From Saprospiraceae bacterium (GTDB lineage: Bacteria > Bacteroidota > Bacteroidia > Chitinophagales > Saprospiraceae): a stretch of DNA of 64,000 bases. Both the position numbers and the translations under genes were made by a program. The stretch's first letter is position 1. Every line of letters begins with the position of its first letter. Positions 1-10,375 of the stretch are shown in pieces. Under the pieces are notes generated by a model. It made no database searches, was not told the DNA's origin, and saw nothing but the letters and a program-made list of their open reading frames with translations. The stretch spans positions 62,001 through 126,000 of the forward strand of contig JANQPA010000008.1 in assembly GCA_028285545.1 (NCBI GenBank), read 5' to 3'.

Positions 1-979
1 TATAGCCGGTACCTGATGATCTTAAATTCCGACTAAAATCAGCATTATCTCTACTTTGCAGATCTCTTAGTTCCTGAACCATACTGTTGGTTTTGGCATA
101 AAGCTGAGACATTTTCTGGTTGTGAGCGGCAGCACTGGCTGCTAAGCCCCTTTGTCCGGCATGAGCAAGCGCCTGACGATAGGCTTCAGAATTCGAATTG
201 ACGGTTCCATTCATACCATCCAGAATGGTGAGCGTACTTCCTAAAAGGCCCTTTGGGCTTATCGAAAGGGTAGCCAATATGAAGCCCCCCATATTATTAG
301 TCATATTCACGATGGAAGCTTTACCCTCTATTGCCTGTCCATTTACAATGCCAGAAAATGATTGCTCAAACCCTTGATAATTACCTGGCGATTGATTCAT
401 TGCTTTGCGCACAGAACTGGCTGTCAGAGGTTTTTGGCTTCTTTGAATACTTCCTGGATTAATATTTTGTACTATTCCATTTAATGACTGATAAAAGAGT
501 TGATTCCATGTTCCCTGAAATTGCTGACCGTATTGTGGCTGATAAGTAGTAGGCCTCACCACACGGATCATTTCGCCATTTGGTCCTAAATAATCAAGTT
601 GAAAAGTCTGTAAACGGCCGTTATAGGCACTGGTATGAATATTCTGGCGAACCTGCCAGTTTTCGGGAACCTCCACCGAATACATAACCTTTCCCAGGCC
701 ATTATCAATAATGTTTACCTTTTTAGTACGGTAATTGATGGAAGCACTTTGATTTTGAGGTGAATTTAAAAAAGTACCGGATGTCAATATTTTTTGTTCT
801 TCAGAGCTTAAATTCTGTGTTACATATGCTAATTCTTCTGGAGACAATTGTTCCAACATGGCAGCCAAGCCTTCTTCAGGTTTGTCAGAATAACTTTCCA
901 TATTTTGGCCACAAGAATTAATGGTCAAAAGGCAAATGCTTGATACTAGAAATAAAGTGATGTTTTTTGAGATACACAT
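1..979 (-). CDS. Lipoprotein of unknown function (3' part cut by window edge)
   Basis: The reading frame is open from an ATG at 979 to the left edge (326 codons visible, no stop). The N-terminus is a clear lipoprotein signal: a hydrophobic run followed by the lipobox-like INSCGQ, with Cys at about residue 23. The mature part starts with a short acidic helical segment (LSPEELAYVTQNLSSEEQKI). A mixed region rich in Gln, Asn and Ser follows, and then an alanine-rich helical stretch towards the cut end. I recognise no catalytic motif or named family. It lies upstream of nothing obvious on this strand and is separated from the CHAT gene by about 80 bases, with both genes read leftwards. Seen: lipobox and open frame. 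Inferred: a periplasm- or outer-membrane-anchored protein. Confidence 0.75.
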   Translation of the reverse strand, partial: MCISKNITLFLVSSICLLTINSCGQNMESYSDKPEEGLAAMLEQLSPEELAYVTQNLSSEEQKILTSGTFLNSPQNQSASINYRTKKVNIIDNGLGKVMYSVEVPENWQVRQNIHTSAYNGRLQTFQLDYLGPNGEMIRVVRPTTYQPQYGQQFQGTWNQLFYQSLNGIVQNINPGSIQRSQKPLTASSVRKAMNQSPGNYQGFEQSFSGIVNGQAIEGKASIVNMTNNMGGFILATLSISPKGLLGSTLTILDGMNGTVNSNSEAYRQALAHAGQRGLAASAAAHNQKMSQLYAKTNSMVQELRDLQSRDNADFSRNLRSSGTGY

Positions 980-1059
980 GATATTTAAATTTTGAGTTTG
1001 CAAATAATTTCCAGTAAATAGGAAGCCAACTCAAAAGGTCATCATGTCCAATAAAAAAA

Positions 1060-4000
1060 TTATTTTTTTCGGTAAAAATATAGAAAAACAAAGCCCATAA
1101 GGAGCATAAAAAAGACCCACCAATATTTCCCCCAAAAACCGGAGGAGGGGTTTACAGGGTCATTTTCTCCAATCAAAATCATTCCACCCCAATAATAAGG
1201 CAGGGCCAATTCATTAGCATATAGATTTAGGTATTCTAGTTTTGCCTTTCGCAGTGCTACAGATATTTTATCTCCCTGATCAAGATTTTGATAAAATAAG
1301 TCCATTAAAAAGTTGGATTGCTGATCATCTATACTCCAAAGGCTGTAAACTACACTTGGACAACCAGCATATTTGAAGGCATGAGCCAAGGAAATTACCC
1401 CCTGTCCTTCTCTATATTCTCCCAGGCCTGTTTGACAAGCCGTCAATACTGCCATTTGAGCCTCCAACGGAAGATTGTATAATTCGTAAGCATAAAGATA
1501 CCCCTCCTCTCCTATTTTCGGTTCAGGACTTAGGGCCAAATAGCTCAACAAAGGATCCTTATCTTTTAACTGGGCATGAGTCCCAAAATGCAATATTCCA
1601 GCCTTTGAAGCATATTTTAAGAAAGAAGATTTGCTCGCCTCGGCACCTAATAGGGCTTTCCCTTTTTTTCCAATCTTTTCTGCAAAGGAAAGTGACCAGG
1701 GAGTTCGAATCCATGAGGTAAACAAAGTATCTTCTTCCATATCCTCTGGGAGGGCATCAATATATTGTTCTTTAAGGGAAGCTGAAAAACCAGGTGCCAC
1801 CGATAATATTTCTGAACCCCGCCTCTGTTTATCTCTAGCTATCTCAGGCAATTTATTTTTATAAAAAATATGATAGTCTTTTATTAACCAGTTCCAATCA
1901 GCAAAATTTTGACCCTCTGCTTGGGTAGTCAGCAGGGTCTCAAAATTGAGATAATGCAATACTCCATCAGGTATAATGAGTACATTCGAGTGTAATTCAT
2001 CCTTGAGAGGTTCCCATAAATATTGATATAACCTAAACCCAAGATTTGCAATTCTGGATGAAGAAGTCGGCTTAGCCAAAATAGCGTGATAGACCCCTAC
2101 CGAATCAGGCCACGAATCTGGAATAGAAAGGGAAAGAAACTTAAATTTTTCCTTATCAATAATAAGAGCAGCTAGACTGGTATCTAAATCAAAATACACC
2201 AATAAGGAGGCCTCTTCCTCGCTTAGTTTTTGTTGGATTTTTTTCAATTCAGGAACTGGTACAGCATATCTAAGGTCATACCATTCTGGATAATCCATTT
2301 TTAGTGAATTCTGATAATCTCTCCAGGTTTCTAAATTTTCAAAAAACAAATCCTGCACTTCTCCATCAGATTGTGCTTTTATAAAGCGAAGTTTTTCTCT
2401 GATTTTTCTATCCTTTTCAATAATTGAATCCGGCACATTAGCAATGGTAAGAGCATTTCGGTTTTGAAGAGCCGATCGGATGGGGATATCCTTACTTTTC
2501 TCTAAAGAATAAAGCATTAAATTTTGCCATCTTGAGTTCTCAGGTTGTAGAATCATGCCCCTACTCGCTAAAAGAATGCCTTCCTGAAAAACGCGTTGAA
2601 TACTAGCAGTAAGATTTTGGTTGGTGTTCTCAAAATGAAGCAAAGGAAGAATTTTTTCCAATAGTTGATCCATTAACAGCAAAATCTGATGTCCTTCTTC
2701 CAGACTGGCAAGATTGAAACTTTCTTTAAGTTGATTTAAGTGGCGCAGATGAAATTCTATGATATTCAGAACATAAGAATCCGCAAACTGAATTTCATTG
2801 GCAGCAAGGTTTTGAAAATCAAGTCTTTTTACTTCTTTTCCCAGAATAGCTGCCCAGGATAGATGCAAGTAATTCCGAATACTATCTGCTTGATCTGTTT
2901 CTTCAAAAAGCAGGGCCAACCTAAATGCATTTTGGATGGTTGATTGATTGATGGGGCCCAAACTGGATAAATAGGTAGAATAGGTTTCCCGTAAGACTTG
3001 AATAGCTTTTTGGAGTTGGCCATTTTCCCAATCCAGCTCAGCAATAGCATATTTTACGTCTGCCGTTACAGGATTTTGTTCACCCAGACTTTTTTTTCTA
3101 ATCTGATAAGATCTATTGAAGAATTTTTGGGCAGAGGCATAATTCTTTTTTTCTTTTGCCATCATCCCAAGACTATAATAACTTCGGCCAACCTCTGGAT
3201 GATCGGGTTCAAACAGCAATAATTTTTCCTTTAGAGAAATTTGAAAAATAGAATCTGCTTGTTGGTATTTTCCCTGAGAATAATACATTCCCCCCAGGCC
3301 ATCTAAAAGATTAGCTCGATCATAATAGGGATAGGGCAAGATGGAATCAGCCAATTCTATAGCTCTTAAAATATAGGGTTGGGCATGCTCATAATCATCT
3401 AAGGATAAAAATAGGGCTCCAAGGTTAAAATAATCATTAATAAGTGGGTAGGCTCTTTTCCCTTGGATATGAGAAGATATCGACTGTTCCAGCAATTCTT
3501 TGGCTAAGCCAAATTCACCTAGGGAAGATTTTATACTACTGATGTTGGCAGAGATGCTGGACAGGTGGGCATGGTGACTTGGCAAATGTTCACTGAGTAT
3601 GTCTAAGGCAAGGCTAAAAGCAGTATCTGCATTTCTTAAATTATTGAGTTCCATTTCAATAATGCCCAGGGAATTCAGGTTATATCCTATTTCACTGGCT
3701 CTATCCTCCAGCACAGAATATCGAATTTGCAAGGCCTTTCTTATTAATTGCTGGGCTTTTTGAAGATCTCCCAGATAACTGTAGGTCAAGCCTTTCCATT
3801 CTGTGGCTTTTGCCAGATATAAACTATCGGGAATGGGACGGCTTTGTTCAAATTGGAGTGTTTTTTCCAACTCGGTCAATGCTTTATCAAATTGATTTAA
3901 ATAAACCGCATTAGACCCCGAATTATAATAAACCATACCAAGAAAAGAGGGGAGATCGTCTAGCCCTTCCAGTTCCATGATTAAGTCATCCAGTAGTTTA

Positions 4001-4254
4001 CCTGCTTTTTCAAATTGATAGGCACTGCTATAATGGCTAGCTTCTTTATATTGATAAAAATAGAAGCTATCCCTCTGGTTCTGGTTCTTCCAAAAATCAG
4101 CAAGCTCACTAAATTTTAAAGCTGCTTCATTGTAAGCCCCCTCATCCGAAAGCTTTTGGGCTTCTTTTAGCAAGGATTGAGCCGTATTTTGTCCAATCAA
4201 AAAGGAACAAAACAATTGACAAGATAACAACAGAAGTAACTGTCTGATCAACAC
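1060..4254 (-). CDS. Exported TPR-CHAT domain protein with C-terminal membrane anchor
   Basis: 1064 residues. Order: signal peptide (about 1-21), a long array of tetratricopeptide repeats (about 25-450), a helical linker, a CHAT domain (about 650-1030), one transmembrane helix (about 1042-1060) and a YRKK tail. CHAT proteins are caspase-like cysteine peptidases. The two expected catalytic residues are present, His893 in HFGTHA and Cys940 in TACQTG, so the peptidase site looks intact. If the signal peptide is cleaved, the TPRs and peptidase face the periplasm and only the tail is cytosolic. TPR-CHAT proteins are common in Bacteroidota and mostly uncharacterised. Some CHAT families elsewhere are antiphage or cell-death proteases, but no gasdermin or other recognised partner is next to it. 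A substrate cannot be named. Confidence 0.88.
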   Translation of the reverse strand: MLIRQLLLLLSCQLFCSFLIGQNTAQSLLKEAQKLSDEGAYNEAALKFSELADFWKNQNQRDSFYFYQYKEASHYSSAYQFEKAGKLLDDLIMELEGLDDLPSFLGMVYYNSGSNAVYLNQFDKALTELEKTLQFEQSRPIPDSLYLAKATEWKGLTYSYLGDLQKAQQLIRKALQIRYSVLEDRASEIGYNLNSLGIIEMELNNLRNADTAFSLALDILSEHLPSHHAHLSSISANISSIKSSLGEFGLAKELLEQSISSHIQGKRAYPLINDYFNLGALFLSLDDYEHAQPYILRAIELADSILPYPYYDRANLLDGLGGMYYSQGKYQQADSIFQISLKEKLLLFEPDHPEVGRSYYSLGMMAKEKKNYASAQKFFNRSYQIRKKSLGEQNPVTADVKYAIAELDWENGQLQKAIQVLRETYSTYLSSLGPINQSTIQNAFRLALLFEETDQADSIRNYLHLSWAAILGKEVKRLDFQNLAANEIQFADSYVLNIIEFHLRHLNQLKESFNLASLEEGHQILLLMDQLLEKILPLLHFENTNQNLTASIQRVFQEGILLASRGMILQPENSRWQNLMLYSLEKSKDIPIRSALQNRNALTIANVPDSIIEKDRKIREKLRFIKAQSDGEVQDLFFENLETWRDYQNSLKMDYPEWYDLRYAVPVPELKKIQQKLSEEEASLLVYFDLDTSLAALIIDKEKFKFLSLSIPDSWPDSVGVYHAILAKPTSSSRIANLGFRLYQYLWEPLKDELHSNVLIIPDGVLHYLNFETLLTTQAEGQNFADWNWLIKDYHIFYKNKLPEIARDKQRRGSEILSVAPGFSASLKEQYIDALPEDMEEDTLFTSWIRTPWSLSFAEKIGKKGKALLGAEASKSSFLKYASKAGILHFGTHAQLKDKDPLLSYLALSPEPKIGEEGYLYAYELYNLPLEAQMAVLTACQTGLGEYREGQGVISLAHAFKYAGCPSVVYSLWSIDDQQSNFLMDLFYQNLDQGDKISVALRKAKLEYLNLYANELALPYYWGGMILIGENDPVNPSSGFWGKYWWVFFMLLMGFVFLYFYRKK

Positions 4255-4317
4255 GATCGGCTTTGATTTTGGTTAACCTTGTTTTGAAAATCTGACGAAA
4301 AGATATGGTTAATAAAG

Positions 4318-4363
4318 CAAGGCGCAAAGAGAAGCCTGTCTTTTGCTTCTTCTTTGCGCCTTG
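4318..4363 (-). terminator. Hairpin downstream of the S15/CocE-type hydrolase gene
   Basis: The arms CAAGGCGCAAAG and CTTTGCGCCTTG pair perfectly (12 bp) and are extended inwards by GAAGC/GCTTC after a small bulge, with a 9-base loop. It lies about 60 bases past the stop of the hydrolase gene and 64 bases upstream of the CHAT start, so it probably ends hydrolase transcription. There is no clean U-tract, so an RNA-stabilising role is also possible. Confidence 0.55.
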
Positions 4364-4419
4364 GCAAAGAAATTTAAATCCTAATTATTTTCCAGAAATA
4401 TGGAAAAATAAAATCTCTT

Positions 4420-6339
4420 TTATTTTCTTTCTTTCGTTTTATTCGCCTCAGGGGAATATCCCTTCACTATCGGTAATGTTATTTTCGAAGGATATTTTTC
4501 AGAATGATGAATTTTATTGTGGGCTTTAATACCTTTTGACTCATCAAAATTATTGCCTCCGGTATTTAGGTTTCTATCAAAGCGAGGGAAGTTAGAACTG
4601 GCAACTTCAATGCGAATTCGGTGTCCTTTGGCAAAATAATTACTGGTAGACATAGGACTCAAATCCAATTTATAAACCTCTCCTTTTTCCATAAATACCT
4701 CCTTATCGTATCCTTCTCTGTAACGTGCACGAAGGATGGTCTCATCCAGATTATAAGCTCTTCCCTCTTCATCTACATCTATGATCTTAATGGTAAAATC
4801 GGTGTCTTTAACATCTGTAGAAACGTATAGGGTTGTTTCAATAAAACCACTTACTTCAACTCCTTCTTCTAAAGGCTCAGAAGTATAAACCAGGATATCA
4901 TTACGGGTTTCCATTTCAGACTGGTCGAAAGCACCTCCCTGGACTGCATTACCTGTACAACATACATTACCTCCGTAAGAAGGTACCGGATTGTGCGGAT
5001 CATAGGTATAGGCATCGGGCATATCTTTTTTAGGTGGTTCGGTGGTCAATTTTCCATCACCAAATAGGCTATTGGCATTCCCGTTAGAATTTAGATAAAA
5101 AGTTGTGGATTCCACTCCTGGAGGAGGCCAGGTTTCAGCAGTTTGCCATTCATTAGAGCCCATGGTGTAATAGTGAACTTTTGGCAGGTTTTGCAGAAAA
5201 CCATTATTGTCCTCTCCTTTTAGCCAATGGTCGTACCAGCCATAGAATAGAGAATCATAATTGAGTCTGGCATCCCCTACACTTCTTTCCCCAACAATTG
5301 TATTTTCGGTAGCTCTGGTATATCGACAATGCAAGGTTGGAGCAATCACCAAATATTGGTTGTCTTTGACATCGGCTGCTCCATTTTCCCTAACATGATT
5401 ATACAAGGCAAGATTCGGGCTGGCGGCTACATCGTACCAGCTGACAAACCAAAAACTAGGTACCCCAAAAGGCATATCATCATGATAAAGCCCACCTTTA
5501 TACCATTTTGGATCATTGGGCTTGCGGCGGATCATATCCTCGAATACCCCGACAGGCCCTTTTACATTTTTAATAATATCCTGAGCAGGCAGATGGCTAA
5601 GGCCTACAGACCAGTCCACTCGTGGTCTTTCTGCTCCCAGATCAAAGGAACGAGCGGCACGTATTAATTGTTCCTGAGTAGCGTCTTTAGGAAAACTTGG
5701 GCGGATCTCGTCATTCTGAACACCATACAGCCAGGCAATAAACAGCATTTGAACTGCACCACCCCGATACCAGTTGCCCTGCTCATAAAATTCTCCTACT
5801 CTCCCAACTCCCGCACCATAACCCATAGGAATCATAGCAGCATGAGCTGGATGATCAAGAGCAGCAACAGCCATTTGCCATTCAGCAGTAGAAGAACAGC
5901 CATAGGTTGCTACTTTGCCATTGCACCAAGGTTGTTTTGACATCCAATCAATGGCATCATAACCATCGGTGGTTGGTGGCCCTAGGATATCCCATTTCCC
6001 TTCAGAAAAATATCGACCCCGTTCATTTTGCACGACATAGGCATAGCCTTTTTTTACAGCCGCCAGGGCAGCTCGATAAGTACGGGTATTCAGTTCACCA
6101 TCCCTCCAGGAATTAAAATTATAAGGAGTTTTGGAAAAAATAACGGGTACCTTTTTATCTCCCTTCGGTCGGTAAATGTCGGTAGCTAATCGGATGCCAT
6201 CACGCATGGGCATCATAATTTTTTGATCGATTACGGCGATTTCCTGTAGTTCTTTGAGCACATCATCATCCTGTGCCTGGAGGCCGGGAGTATAAAAGAA
6301 AAATCCAGCAAAAAAGAAGAGAAAACACATTTTTTTCAT
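4420..6339 (-). CDS. Secreted CocE/NonD-family (S15-type) alpha/beta hydrolase
   Basis: 639 residues with a signal peptide ending near QAQ|DDD (about residue 23). The body matches the Xaa-Pro dipeptidyl-peptidase/CocE layout. It starts with an N-terminal [16 protein letters not shown] strand motif. The nucleophile elbow is GCSSTAEWQ (Ser149; more usually GxSYxG), and [12 protein letters not shown] lies near the catalytic His. A C-terminal jelly-roll domain with [21 protein letters not shown] follows from about residue 480. Family members hydrolyse acyl, ester or proline-peptide bonds, so the exact substrate is unknown. Export suggests action on extracellular peptides or esters. It stands alone with its own downstream hairpin. 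Length is normal for the family. Confidence 0.85.
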   Translation of the reverse strand: MKKMCFLFFFAGFFFYTPGLQAQDDDVLKELQEIAVIDQKIMMPMRDGIRLATDIYRPKGDKKVPVIFSKTPYNFNSWRDGELNTRTYRAALAAVKKGYAYVVQNERGRYFSEGKWDILGPPTTDGYDAIDWMSKQPWCNGKVATYGCSSTAEWQMAVAALDHPAHAAMIPMGYGAGVGRVGEFYEQGNWYRGGAVQMLFIAWLYGVQNDEIRPSFPKDATQEQLIRAARSFDLGAERPRVDWSVGLSHLPAQDIIKNVKGPVGVFEDMIRRKPNDPKWYKGGLYHDDMPFGVPSFWFVSWYDVAASPNLALYNHVRENGAADVKDNQYLVIAPTLHCRYTRATENTIVGERSVGDARLNYDSLFYGWYDHWLKGEDNNGFLQNLPKVHYYTMGSNEWQTAETWPPPGVESTTFYLNSNGNANSLFGDGKLTTEPPKKDMPDAYTYDPHNPVPSYGGNVCCTGNAVQGGAFDQSEMETRNDILVYTSEPLEEGVEVSGFIETTLYVSTDVKDTDFTIKIIDVDEEGRAYNLDETILRARYREGYDKEVFMEKGEVYKLDLSPMSTSNYFAKGHRIRIEVASSNFPRFDRNLNTGGNNFDESKGIKAHNKIHHSEKYPSKITLPIVKGYSPEANKTKERK

Positions 6340-6532
6340 ACCTGATAATAGATTTAGATCAGTAAATGGAGGAGGTTAGTATTCTATCAATACAAGTTCT
6401 TATTTAGATATTAACTTTTAGTAAGTTAAATCCTGTCGAGGTAAATTACTAAGAAATAAATAGAGATAAAGCAGAAATAGATGGATCATAAATTGTTATG
6501 GTCAGGTAATTGATTTTAATATATAATACCCC

Positions 6533-6556
6533 TACTAATTATTCCTATAATTAGTA
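6533..6556. promoter_or_regulatory. Perfect 9-bp inverted repeat between hydrolase and antiporter genes
   Basis: TACTAATTA and TAATTAGTA flank a 6-base AT loop. It is the only structured element noticed in the 299-base gap 6340-6638, which otherwise shows no gene. It lies 194 bases upstream of the hydrolase start and 77 bases past the antiporter stop. It could be an operator or a weak terminator. Confidence 0.25.
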
Positions 6557-6638
6557 ATTTATTGAATTTTTATGACAACCTATAACGAACAATTGATTTT
6601 GATGTGAGAGCAAAATAAATTAACATTATTAGCCCATA

Positions 6639-7886
6639 TTACTCCGTATCAATCCTTAATTTCCGAATCAATGATTTGATGGTTAAACCTTGTACCAGGA
6701 TTGAAAATAAAACTACGGTATAGGTTATAAAAATGATAGATTGCACCTCCATAACATCTTCTGCCAGGGAAAGGGCCAGAGCTACCGAGATACCTCCCCT
6801 GAGACCTCCCCACGAAAGAATGGCAATGGCTTTCCAGGGTGATTTACCCTTATGTTTTAGCAAAGAAAAGGGAATTGTAACGGAAATAACTCGTGCCAAA
6901 ATGACAATAAGTATGGCAATCAAGCCCAGGAATAAGTAATTCATCTGAAACTGTACAGCAAAAATAATCAGGCCAATTAATACAAATAAAATACCATTTA
7001 GTACATCATCCAACATATCCCATATCATTACCAGCCAGGATCGAGCCTCTTTGGAAAAATCGTCTCGCTTGATTTTATTTCCAATAAACAAGCCAGCCAC
7101 CACCATGGCCAATGGTCCTGAAACATGAATTAAGGAAGCTAGGCTATAACCTCCCATGGCAATTGCTAGAGTAATTAAGACACATATTTTCGGATCATCA
7201 TCAATGGATTTTAATAATTGCCAGCCGATAAATCCAAGGGCAAGACCATACAAAAGGCCACCAATGGCCTCTTCAACAAATAATTTGGCTATTTCAAAAG
7301 CGCCTACCGTTTCTCCTTCCATAGCCGTAGCAATACCTAATATGGACACAAACACCACCACCCCAATACCATCATTAAACAGACTTTCTCCCTCAATTTT
7401 CAATTCTAAACTCTTGCTTACATTAGCGCTTTTAAGTATTGACAAAACAGCAATTGGATCTGTTGGGGAAATGAGGGCCCCAAAAAGAAGGCAGTATTCA
7501 TAGGATATGGGAATATGGATAGCTTCCGCAGCGAAATACACCAAACTGCCTACGATAAAGGTAGAAATCAATACTCCCAGTGTTGCAAAAAGCAAAACGG
7601 CACGAGTCTCCTTTTGTAAATCTCGAATATTAACATGCATAGCACCTGCAAAGAGCAAAAAAGAGAGCATAAAATCCAATAAAATGGTTTTGAAGTCGAT
7701 GTCCAATACTAGTTCACAAAAAAACAAAAAGGTTTTTGGAAAAATAGTGTCAGATAGAATGACTAATACGGCTGTTACCAGCGCCAATATCATCAAGCCA
7801 ATGGTAGTAGGAAGTTTCAGGAATTTGTGATTGATAAAACTGAATAAGGCAGAAAGAGATAAAATGATAGAAAAAGAGGCGAACAT
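6639..7886 (-). CDS. CPA1-family Na+/H+ antiporter (NhaP type)
   Basis: 415 residues from the ATG at 7886. A longer in-frame start at 8018 would add 44 hydrophilic, low-complexity residues and overlap the divergent gene, so it was rejected. About 12 hydrophobic segments begin at residue 2. Hallmarks of the NhaP/NhaK branch are visible: [12 protein letters not shown] in the middle, and [15 protein letters not shown] carrying the conserved Asn-Asp ion-exchange pair. A late [15 protein letters not shown] helix is also typical of CPA1 exchangers. It exchanges Na+ (possibly K+ or Li+) for protons across the inner membrane for pH and salt homeostasis. It has no long cytosolic C-terminal domain. It is divergently arranged with the rRNA methyltransferase, sharing a 163-base promoter region. 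Confidence 0.9.
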   Translation of the reverse strand: MFASFSIILSLSALFSFINHKFLKLPTTIGLMILALVTAVLVILSDTIFPKTFLFFCELVLDIDFKTILLDFMLSFLLFAGAMHVNIRDLQKETRAVLLFATLGVLISTFIVGSLVYFAAEAIHIPISYEYCLLFGALISPTDPIAVLSILKSANVSKSLELKIEGESLFNDGIGVVVFVSILGIATAMEGETVGAFEIAKLFVEEAIGGLLYGLALGFIGWQLLKSIDDDPKICVLITLAIAMGGYSLASLIHVSGPLAMVVAGLFIGNKIKRDDFSKEARSWLVMIWDMLDDVLNGILFVLIGLIIFAVQFQMNYLFLGLIAILIVILARVISVTIPFSLLKHKGKSPWKAIAILSWGGLRGGISVALALSLAEDVMEVQSIIFITYTVVLFSILVQGLTIKSLIRKLRIDTE

Positions 7887-8049
7887 AGTGGGTATTTTTG
7901 CTTTTGAGCAAAATATCGTTTTTTTATGGGATGAAATGTCGCAGTTAAAGGAAGTATTAAAATTTAGGTTTATAAAACACGCGGATAACACAAATTCTGC
8001 TGATTTTTTATTACACAATACTCATTACCCATTACACAGCACCCAAAAA

Positions 8050-9270
8050 ATGTTTGATTCATTACCAAGCCTCACTCCATCACGCATTGCTGTTAAAGTA
8101 AAAACAGCGGCTGAGCGGATGATTCGTAAGGAACATCCTTGGGTTTTTGATGAAAGCATCGTCAAACAAAGTAAGGAAGGTAAGGCAGGAGATTTGGCCA
8201 TTATTTATGATCAGAAAAAAAATAAGTTATTGGCCATTGGGCTTTATGACCCTTATTCACCTATGAGAATCAAGGTTCTGCAATTCAAAACGGGAGCTTC
8301 TATTGACGAGAAATGGTTTGGCAATAAAATAAAAGAAGCCTTTGAAAAAAGGCAACCGCTGCTGGCTACTGACTCCAATAGTTATCGATTCATACATGGA
8401 GAAAATGATGGCTTTCCGGGTTTGGTAGTTGATGTTTATGCAGAAGTGATGGTTATTAAATTATATTCTGCTATTTGGTTACCCTATTTAAAGATAATTG
8501 CTCCACTTCTCTTAGATCAAACTAACTGTCAAACCATTGTACTTCGTCTTAGTCGACAATTACAAAATCTTTCCAAAGAAATGCAGGGCCTATTTGATGG
8601 TCAAGTTCTTTATGGGGAATTGGATGGAGAAGAAGTAGTTTTCAGAGAACATGGCTTATTATTTACTGCCAATCCCATCAAAGGACACAAAACGGGATAT
8701 TTCCTGGATCACCGGCACAATCGCAAGCGAGTTGGAGAATTGTCAAAGGGAAAGACAGTATTAGATGTGTTTGCCTATGCAGGGGGATTTTCAGTTCATG
8801 CCCTGGCAGGGGGAGCCAAAGAGGTAATTAGTTTGGACATAAGTGCTCAAGCCCTGGAAATGGCTAAAAAGAATGTTTTACTAAACATCAAAGACGCCTC
8901 TCGGCATCGGGTTATGAGTGTAGATGCATTTGAGGGCTTGGAAAATTTATTTTTCAAAAGAAAAAAATTTGATCTCATTATAGTAGATCCTCCTTCTTTT
9001 GCCAAAAAAGAAAGTGAGCAAGAGAAAGCCATACAAGCATATGCTCAACTAACACAATTGGCAGCCAGATTGGTAAAGGATGGTGGCATTTTGGTAATGG
9101 CTTCCTGCTCCAGTCGGGTTTCTGCCAATGATTTTTTTACTGTGGTTTTAGCTACCATACAAAGCACCGGGCGTCCATTCCGGGAATTAGAACGGCATTT
9201 ACATGATGTGGATCATCCCATTGGCTTTCCTGAAGGGGGATACTTGAAGTGTATTTATGTGGAGTTTTGA
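8050..9270 (+). CDS. rlmI: Class I SAM-dependent 23S rRNA cytosine-5 methyltransferase, RlmI-like
   Basis: 406 residues from ATG 8050. The open frame extends 73 codons upstream but runs over the divergent promoter region, so the internal ATG is preferred. An N-terminal PUA domain (about 1-75, including RMIRKEHPWVFDE) is followed by the RlmI linker region (YRFIHGENDGFPGLVVDVY). The Rossmann methyltransferase has motif I VLDVFAYAGGFSVHALAGG, the acidic motif SLDIS, motif IV IIVDPPSFAK and the catalytic-region ASCSSRV. E. coli RlmI makes m5C1962 in 23S rRNA. Bacteroidota homologues of this size are annotated as RlmI/RlmK-type, so the site is inferred rather than shown. A free-standing housekeeping gene. 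Confidence 0.85.
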   Translation: MFDSLPSLTPSRIAVKVKTAAERMIRKEHPWVFDESIVKQSKEGKAGDLAIIYDQKKNKLLAIGLYDPYSPMRIKVLQFKTGASIDEKWFGNKIKEAFEKRQPLLATDSNSYRFIHGENDGFPGLVVDVYAEVMVIKLYSAIWLPYLKIIAPLLLDQTNCQTIVLRLSRQLQNLSKEMQGLFDGQVLYGELDGEEVVFREHGLLFTANPIKGHKTGYFLDHRHNRKRVGELSKGKTVLDVFAYAGGFSVHALAGGAKEVISLDISAQALEMAKKNVLLNIKDASRHRVMSVDAFEGLENLFFKRKKFDLIIVDPPSFAKKESEQEKAIQAYAQLTQLAARLVKDGGILVMASCSSRVSANDFFTVVLATIQSTGRPFRELERHLHDVDHPIGFPEGGYLKCIYVEF

Positions 9271-9415
9271 GGTTTTTCGTGAAGGGCGTAGTTTTGAAAA
9301 CGGGTTGAGTGACAAGTTTATAAGACCTAAACTTTAACGATGTTATCGAAAACTGAATCTGGCAATTCATATTTTTGAAAAAAACAATTATTCTATTCAT
9401 GATGAATGCTCATTT

Positions 9416-10375
9416 CTAAAGTTTGAGATTATTTGGTAAGTCAATCATAAGTGATTTATCGGACTCAACCTCGTTCACTCTTTCATTATAAAGATTCAGC
9501 AAAGCGGTAATCTTAACCTTGCGATTGTCAGGAGTAAATTTACTCAGTTCTTCAACATTCTGAGAGATAAAGGATTCTAAAGATTCAACAGTAACCTTGT
9601 TGGATAAATTCTCTATTTCAATGTTCTGCCTTGCTCCTTGAAGGCGACGATCTGGAACCAAAATATAGGCCTTATATCCTTCATTAATGTTGCGCTTGCA
9701 TTTAGCATACAAAGCCTGCATAGGTGCAACAGTGACGTGAATAGCGGTATCTCCTATAAGAAAATCCCCAGGACGACCAGTCTGTTGATCTGCTGTCGAA
9801 AACCCTTCATTCCTTACTTTTGTATCTGGAAAACGAAGCTGTAACTTAGCTCCTACAAGATGTTGGGCTACTGGCCCTGCCTTGCCTTCTTCACTAGCCA
9901 AGTGTAAAATTGTTTGGATTAGGTGCCATGTACTGACCTCAGGCGAATAAGTTATTTTTATCCTCTGCCGATTGTGGTAAGCACGAACCTTTTCTACTAA
10001 AAAAAACTGGCAAGAATCCAAAATGGCTTCTCTTTCTTCTGATGGAAGTTTATGTAGTTGAAGAGGCTTAAGAGCTTTGAGCATCCTTTCTACCCCCTTA
10101 ATTGAGCCACGATTCGTACGGCCTCCTTCAGAAGTATAGTGCCGATGTTCTCCGAATCTGGCCAAAACTGCCTTTACCATTTCTCCAGAGGTTCTTACCT
10201 GACCATCACTAGGAGTAGTATGGGAATTAAGATCTAAATCATATTTTTCTTTCAAATGATCGAGAACCGCAAGGGCAGCCGAGATCACACCTCTAGCCGG
10301 GTCATGGCGCTTCTTGGTAGTGGACGGAAGGTTTTCATACCACTGAATGAATTGCCAGGGAATTTCAGTCGACAT
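9416..10375 (-). CDS. DUF4928-like protein, putative restriction endonuclease of a type II system
   Basis: 319 residues. Resembles DUF4928-type proteins that sit beside DNA cytosine methyltransferases. Its start overlaps the 3' end of the methyltransferase gene by 11 bases, so the two form an M-R operon with translational coupling. A helical N-terminal half (EIPWQFIQWYENLPS, VKAVLARFGEHRHYTSEGGRTNRG) is followed by a mixed region with RPGDFLIGDTAIHVTVAP (about 203-220). In that region the Asp residues and strand order would fit a degenerate PD-(D/E)xK nuclease core. Nuclease activity is inferred from position and family, not shown. There is no second methyltransferase, specificity subunit or controller protein. 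The recognition site cannot be read from the sequence. Confidence 0.7.
   Translation of the reverse strand: MSTEIPWQFIQWYENLPSTTKKRHDPARGVISAALAVLDHLKEKYDLDLNSHTTPSDGQVRTSGEMVKAVLARFGEHRHYTSEGGRTNRGSIKGVERMLKALKPLQLHKLPSEEREAILDSCQFFLVEKVRAYHNRQRIKITYSPEVSTWHLIQTILHLASEEGKAGPVAQHLVGAKLQLRFPDTKVRNEGFSTADQQTGRPGDFLIGDTAIHVTVAPMQALYAKCKRNINEGYKAYILVPDRRLQGARQNIEIENLSNKVTVESLESFISQNVEELSKFTPDNRKVKITALLNLYNERVNEVESDKSLMIDLPNNLKL

Noticed and set aside
1060-4254. Antiphage defence island with CHAT protease plus the nearby R-M pair
   Set aside because: Housekeeping genes lie between them, the CHAT protein is exported, and no known defence partner is adjacent.
7507-7830. Plus-strand frames opposite the antiporter gene
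   Set aside because: They are shadows of the antiporter helices, with Ser/Thr/Lys-rich translations and no recognised domain.
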